A stretch of 44,524 nucleotides of DNA from an uncultured Micrococcales bacterium (GTDB lineage: Bacteria > Actinomycetota > Actinomycetes > Actinomycetales > Microbacteriaceae). A model generated the notes under the pieces. That model was given only the letters and a program-made list of their open reading frames with translations, did no database searches and had not been told where the DNA came from. Shown here piece after piece: positions 41,715-44,524 of this stretch (positions are counted from its first letter, which is position 1; each line of letters opens with the position of its first letter). The position numbers were made by a program, and so were the translations under genes. The stretch covers positions 1-44,524 of the forward strand of contig CAILJO010000079.1 of assembly GCA_903834635.1 (NCBI GenBank), read 5' to 3'.

Positions 41715-43372
41715 TTAAGAAATTGATCGGTCTGGCCGCCGTTGTTGCACTTTTAACCGGATGCGCCCAGTTGCCTCAGAGCGGTGCTATCGGCGTAGGT
41801 CCAGATGTATCCGCCGGCGACAACACCGACTATCTTTACTACTCACCGGCTTTGCCTTCAGACGGCGCCACTCAGCAGGACATCATTTCGGGTTTTCTGA
41901 GTGCCGGCAACGGGCCCCAGTTTGATTACACGGTCGCTCGTTCGTATCTAACCCTGAGCGAGCAAACGAAATGGAATCCCAGCGATCAGGTTCTGGTTCA
42001 AGACGGTGCGCCTTCTTTTGATTATGTGACACCTGAATCGGTTAGGGTCATCGTCAAGATCGTTGCAACCATCGACAAATACGGGGCTTACCTTCCGGCT
42101 GCTGCGGGCACCACACGAGTGCTCGACTTCACCTTCAAAAAAGAGCTTGGCCAATGGCGAATCTCGAGCGCGCCAAACTTGACCATGCTGATTCACCCAA
42201 ACTTCCAGGTTGTCTTTAAGGCGTTCCAGGCATACTTTTTCGACAAGAACCACAAAACCCTTGTTCCCGACGTTCGTTGGGTGCCTTCGCGCTCTTCAAC
42301 CGCTACCCGCTTGACTCAGGCGGTTTTGCATGGGCCACAGGCCTGGCTTGCTCCAGCACTTGCCGAGACCTCAGGCGAGCTGAGGCTTCGAGTCAACGCG
42401 GTGACTGTGGTTGATGGAGTGGCGAACATTGACCTGTCAGCAGCCGCTTATAAAGTCTCGGCAAAACAACTTCAGTATTTGAAAGCCGAACTCAAGGCCA
42501 CGCTTTTTCAGCTGTCTGATGTCACCGCGATTTCCATTTCCATTGATGGGTCGCCGCAAACTATCGCTGACATTGCGGCCCATGTAGCCGAATCAGCTAC
42601 TGGCAGCCCGATTGTGCTGACTGCCCAAGGGTTGAGTCAGATTGGGTCCAAGACTCCAATTGTTGGTTCACAACAGGTTAATGCGGCCATTGGAACCCCT
42701 GCGATGGACTTTGCTCTGAGTGCCGGTCAAGCAAATCTGGCAGTGCTCAACGCTTATGGCGCTTACATAATCGACCGAGGTGCATTGGCCAACCAGCCCA
42801 AATTGATCGACAGCCGAGAACATCTACTTTCACCGGTGTGGGACAGCGAGAACTATCTGTGGACTGTTTCTACTACGGTTGCCTCGACTTGGTTGGCCAC
42901 CGAAGCAAACGGCGCAACATCTATCGTGATTGCACCTGCCTATTCTGAGAGCAATGTGAAGTCGTTTTCAATCAGCCCAGATGGCACTCGTGCCGCAATC
43001 ATCTCGGTGGGCAAACGCTCTGGGCTTTGGATTGTGCCAATCATTCGCAAAGCGAATGGTGCGCCAGCGGTTCTCGGCGAGGGCTACAAGGTCACCTACA
43101 GTCAGGGTGCACCAAAGGCAGCCACCTGGGCCGACTCGGTTCACCTTGCTGTTTTGGTTCGAAACGCAGATCACTCGGTTAGGGCAATCATCTCTATGGT
43201 CGGGGGAGAGGATTCACTTTTTCCTGCGGTTTCTGGGGCAACCAGCATCGCTGCAACGATTAGCGGCCCCTATCTTTATGCCCGGCTTGCCGATGGAACC
43301 GTAGTGCAGTCGAAGAATTCGATTTGGTCGGTGGTGGCCAGCAACATTCTTGCTATGCACTACCCGGGGTAG
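41711..43372 (+). CDS. lpqB: Lipoprotein LpqB
   Basis: A 553-residue lipoprotein with lipobox LLTGC (Cys18). A GerMN domain lies at about 200-310 (TRLTQAVLHGPQAWLAP, LRLRVNAVTVVDGVANIDLS), followed by a C-terminal beta-propeller-like region (about 315-550, with SFSISPDGTRAAIIS). In mycobacteria and streptomycetes LpqB binds the MtrB extracytoplasmic domain and modulates signalling (family knowledge). TTG start at 41711, overlapping mtrB by four bases. Confidence 0.95.
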   Translation: MIKKLIGLAAVVALLTGCAQLPQSGAIGVGPDVSAGDNTDYLYYSPALPSDGATQQDIISGFLSAGNGPQFDYTVARSYLTLSEQTKWNPSDQVLVQDGAPSFDYVTPESVRVIVKIVATIDKYGAYLPAAAGTTRVLDFTFKKELGQWRISSAPNLTMLIHPNFQVVFKAFQAYFFDKNHKTLVPDVRWVPSRSSTATRLTQAVLHGPQAWLAPALAETSGELRLRVNAVTVVDGVANIDLSAAAYKVSAKQLQYLKAELKATLFQLSDVTAISISIDGSPQTIADIAAHVAESATGSPIVLTAQGLSQIGSKTPIVGSQQVNAAIGTPAMDFALSAGQANLAVLNAYGAYIIDRGALANQPKLIDSREHLLSPVWDSENYLWTVSTTVASTWLATEANGATSIVIAPAYSESNVKSFSISPDGTRAAIISVGKRSGLWIVPIIRKANGAPAVLGEGYKVTYSQGAPKAATWADSVHLAVLVRNADHSVRAIISMVGGEDSLFPAVSGATSIAATISGPYLYARLADGTVVQSKNSIWSVVASNILAMHYPG

Positions 43373-43431
43373 TTTTCCACAGATTGTTTCTCTGACCGCA
43401 TTGTGCTGCTTTTTGGGCTCAAAATGGCTTC

Positions 43432-44103
43432 GTGGCCCGACCGCTGGTTTCGCTTTTAGATGCTTTTGTCCCCGCTTTGTGCATCTCTTGCAAAGCGGCC
43501 GGGTCACTCTTTTGTGTCCGTTGCCGATCTGCCCTGAAACCTAATGTTCATTCAGTTCGTAGGCATGATTTTTCAGGCTTTTCTACCTTCGAGCTAGACG
43601 CGAACCTGGCGAACGTCATCCTTGCCTTCAAAGATCGTGGGCGCACAGCTATGGCGCCTTATTTGGCGCGGCAACTTGTAATGTCGGTCGAACATATCGA
43701 TCAAGACGCCGCGACTTTGGTGGCGCTTCCGTCGAGCCACGGTGCCATTATTCGACGAGGCTACGACGCAAACTGGCTACTAGCCAAAGCGCTTTCCAAA
43801 GTCTCAGGTTTGCCAGTGGCTAAGTCATTGTTATCTTTCGATCGTCAACCCGCTGACCAAAGAAGTCTTTCGGCGGCCGAGCGAGTGGCCAATCTTAAAT
43901 TCACGATGAAGTCGCCAAAAGGTCAAGGCAAGCTGATTTTGGTGGATGATGTCGTTACCACCGGCGCGAGCCTTCTTGAGGGTCGCAGGGCATTGATCGA
44001 CGCTGGGTTCTCGGTGATTGGGTTTGCAACGATTGCTGAAACCTTGCTGCAAAAACCGGTGAATATTCCAAAAGTCGATGCACGCGCCCCCGAATGGGTA
44101 TAA
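43432..44103 (+). CDS. comF: ComF-family phosphoribosyltransferase-like protein
   Basis: A 223-residue protein. An N-terminal zinc-ribbon has two CxxC pairs (Cys17/Cys20 and Cys28/Cys31), and the C-terminal PRTase fold has LILVDDVVTTGASLLEG, the PRPP-binding loop. ComF proteins take part in DNA uptake in competent bacteria; in actinobacteria the gene is conserved beside lpqB and hpf with unclear role. GTG start at 43432; no clear ribosome-binding site. Confidence 0.92.
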   Translation: MARPLVSLLDAFVPALCISCKAAGSLFCVRCRSALKPNVHSVRRHDFSGFSTFELDANLANVILAFKDRGRTAMAPYLARQLVMSVEHIDQDAATLVALPSSHGAIIRRGYDANWLLAKALSKVSGLPVAKSLLSFDRQPADQRSLSAAERVANLKFTMKSPKGQGKLILVDDVVTTGASLLEGRRALIDAGFSVIGFATIAETLLQKPVNIPKVDARAPEWV

Positions 44104-44146
44104 CTTTCAGACACTAGCAATGTTGCTTTTTCGATCGGAGGACCAA

Positions 44147-44524
44147 ATGGAAGTCAAGATTTCTGCCCGCAACCTCACCGTCTCGAGTCGCTTCAACGAA
44201 TATGTCGCAGAGCGTTCACGAAAGATCGAACAGTTCATTCATCAGGCGCAAGAATTCAACATCAAGGTAACCAGGCACGACCATTCGCGTGTCAATGGGC
44301 CAGAAGATCAGGTTGAGTTGACGGTTTTTGGTGCCGGCCAGGTAATTCGCGCCGAAGCTCATGCCGCAGACAAGTTCGCAGCCTTCGATTCGGCGTTTGG
44401 CAAGCTAACCGAGCGTCTTCGCCGCGTTTCAGACAAGCGCAAGGTGCACCACGGCCGCCACGGATCACTTGGAGCAAGCGAGTTAAGTGCTTCTGATTTT
44501 GCCGCCCTCGATATTCAACCGGTG
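44147..44524 (+). CDS. hpf: Ribosome hibernation promoting factor (3' end outside window)
   Basis: The first 126 residues are seen, with the frame open at the window edge. MEVKISARNLTVSSRFNEYVAE and the beta-alpha-beta fold with QVELTVFGAGQVIRAEAHAAD match the N-terminal ribosome-binding domain of long HPF, which dimerises 70S ribosomes during stationary phase. The linker (DKRKVHHGRHG) begins at about 95; the C-terminal dimerisation domain would follow beyond the window. GGAGG at 44137-44141 is the ribosome-binding site. Confidence 0.93.
   Translation, partial: MEVKISARNLTVSSRFNEYVAERSRKIEQFIHQAQEFNIKVTRHDHSRVNGPEDQVELTVFGAGQVIRAEAHAADKFAAFDSAFGKLTERLRRVSDKRKVHHGRHGSLGASELSASDFAALDIQPV

Noticed and set aside
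1-44524. Search for tRNA, rRNA, CRISPR, insertion sequences and prophage genes
   Set aside because: None seen by eye; all spacers are short and hold only the small repeats listed.

Overview
The window reads as a chromosomal segment of an actinobacterium, most likely of the family Microbacteriaceae. The evidence is a whiB2-type gene beside a large glycosyltransferase and a DUF5719 protein, a complete ahcY-mtrA-mtrB-lpqB-comF-hpf run, an acyl-CoA carboxylase with a small epsilon subunit, and the order pccB-accE divergent from birA-PH protein-purK-purE-LCP. Coding density is very high: no gene-free stretch exceeds 200 bases, and many genes overlap by 1-4 bases. GC content looks moderate, and together with the short spacers this would suit a small-genome freshwater lineage (inference only). 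I saw no tRNA, rRNA, insertion sequence, prophage or CRISPR array.

Region 1 (1-5183): a partial SPFH/band-7 membrane protein, then a ROK-family regulator divergent from a three-gene sugar ABC importer (lipoprotein binding protein, single-domain ATPase, XylH-type permease). The divergent spacer carries a 13-bp inverted repeat pair with centres 53 bp apart, a candidate ROK operator. A perfect 13-bp hairpin separates the binding-protein gene from the transporter genes.

Region 2 (5195-15616 and on to 18713): biotin-dependent carboxylase alpha chain with an upstream maf gene; a divergent TRAM-domain RNA methyltransferase; a three-gene signalling module (LuxR-type regulator, NarL-type kinase, and a kinase-like membrane protein with no recognisable phospho-acceptor); a DUF885 peptidase; and the carboxylase beta and epsilon subunits. 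Biotin-protein ligase (birA) is divergent from the beta subunit and leads into a PH-domain membrane protein, purK and purE.

Region 3 (18710-31365): a cell-surface glycopolymer locus. It holds an LCP ligase, a TagG/TagH-like exporter, a GT2 glycosyltransferase, a TagB/TagF-like glycerophosphotransferase, a lipoprotein, an 862-residue secreted LysM protein with tandem repeats, a LicC-like nucleotidyltransferase, an O-antigen-ligase-like membrane protein, manA and galE. Together these look able to make precursors, build a phosphate-containing or mannose/galactose-containing polymer, export it and attach it to the wall.

Region 4 (31451-44524): the conserved actinobacterial core. It runs from whiB2-like through a 928-residue membrane glycosyltransferase, DUF5719, a degenerate zincin-like protein on the other strand, manB, ahcY, mtrA, mtrB, lpqB and comF to hpf (cut by the window end).

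Many first genes of transcription units lack a Shine-Dalgarno sequence and instead carry a TAnnnT hexamer 6-8 nt before the start codon, which suggests leaderless transcripts.
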